Positions 23,825 through 23,902 of a DNA stretch of 23,902 nt are shown here, in pieces. Below the pieces are notes generated by a model. It did no database searches and was not told the origin of the DNA. It saw nothing but the letters and a program-made list of their open reading frames with translations. Both the position numbers and the translations under genes were made by a program. Source of the DNA: an uncultured Prevotella sp. (GTDB taxonomy: Bacteria; Bacteroidota; Bacteroidia; Bacteroidales; Bacteroidaceae); the NCBI GenBank assembly GCA_900556465.1, contig USPK01000023.1, positions 1 to 23,902 of the forward strand, in the 5' to 3' direction. Within the stretch, counting starts at the first letter, position 1, and every line of letters starts with the position of its first letter.

Positions 23825-23902
23825 GCCTCCGGAGCAAAACGCGGCGGGGGCGGCGTCGGTCCCTGCCGCTCCCGGCCCGCTCAGACGAGGGCCAGCCAGC
23901 GG
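23825..23902. repeat. 78-bp direct repeat, copy 2 (window edge)
   Basis: It is the second copy of 22647-22724 and includes a matching hairpin (23841-23849 with 23861-23869, one changed pair) and a matching gene 3' end. It is cut by the window edge, so the similarity may continue. Confidence 0.9.
23881..23902 (-). CDS. Last codons of a probable second acyltransferase-3 gene (partial)
   Basis: In the minus frame the edge reads RWLALV then stop, identical in DNA and protein to the end of the acyltransferase gene at 22703. Only six codons and a stop are visible, so identity rests entirely on the 78-bp repeat. It would be the upstream neighbour, same strand, about 180 bp from the start of the first copy. 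Confidence 0.5.

Overview
This window is chromosomal DNA from a member of the Bacteroidota, most likely order Bacteroidales, with unusually high GC (roughly 60% by eye). The evidence is the gene content (a B-type frdCAB operon, DUF3098 between ftsX and uppP, a GH3-family protein next to an Ig-like lipoprotein and a DUF3108 protein), the lack of Shine-Dalgarno sequences, and repeated Bacteroidales-type promoters (-7 box TAnnTTTG, sometimes with a TTTG -33 box 19-20 nt upstream). No rRNA, tRNA, CRISPR array, phage or transposase was seen.

Layout. (1) 1-315, minus: 5' part of a secreted repeat protein made of identical 21-residue repeats, cut by the window edge. (2) 556-4159, minus: frdC-frdA-frdB, quinol:fumarate reductase, with a good promoter and a terminator hairpin. 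(3) 4297-9833, minus: GH3-family adenylating enzyme, Ig-like lipoprotein, DUF3108 protein and pdxB, tightly spaced and probably one operon. (4) 10061-16960, plus: cysS and a Nudix hydrolase, then ftsX, DUF3098, uppP, truB, queA and folK, a largely housekeeping run (cell division, undecaprenyl phosphate recycling, tRNA modification, folate). The folK product carries an extra C-terminal GNAT domain. (5) 16989-17391: a strong terminator embedded in a 21-bp repeat array, then a purine-rich gene-free stretch. (6) 17392-18292, minus: an LpxL/HtrB-type acyltransferase with a promoter almost touching its start codon. (7) 18342-22602, minus: uvrA followed by a secreted alpha/beta hydrolase. (8) 22659-23902, minus: an acyltransferase-3 membrane protein and, at the very edge, the last codons of what looks like a tandem paralogue.

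Most of the genes are ordinary Bacteroidales housekeeping. The unusual material is mostly between genes or at the edges: a phase-locked 21-bp intergenic repeat family at two or three junctions, whose palindromic cores can sit in opposite orientations and so build terminator-like hairpins; the FolK-GNAT fusion; a 63-bp coding tandem repeat; a duplicated translation start; and the paralogous acyltransferase pair. Both window ends lie inside repeats, so the window may be a contig bounded by assembly breaks. No obviously new multi-gene system was found. The 21-bp repeat family is the best candidate for something undescribed.
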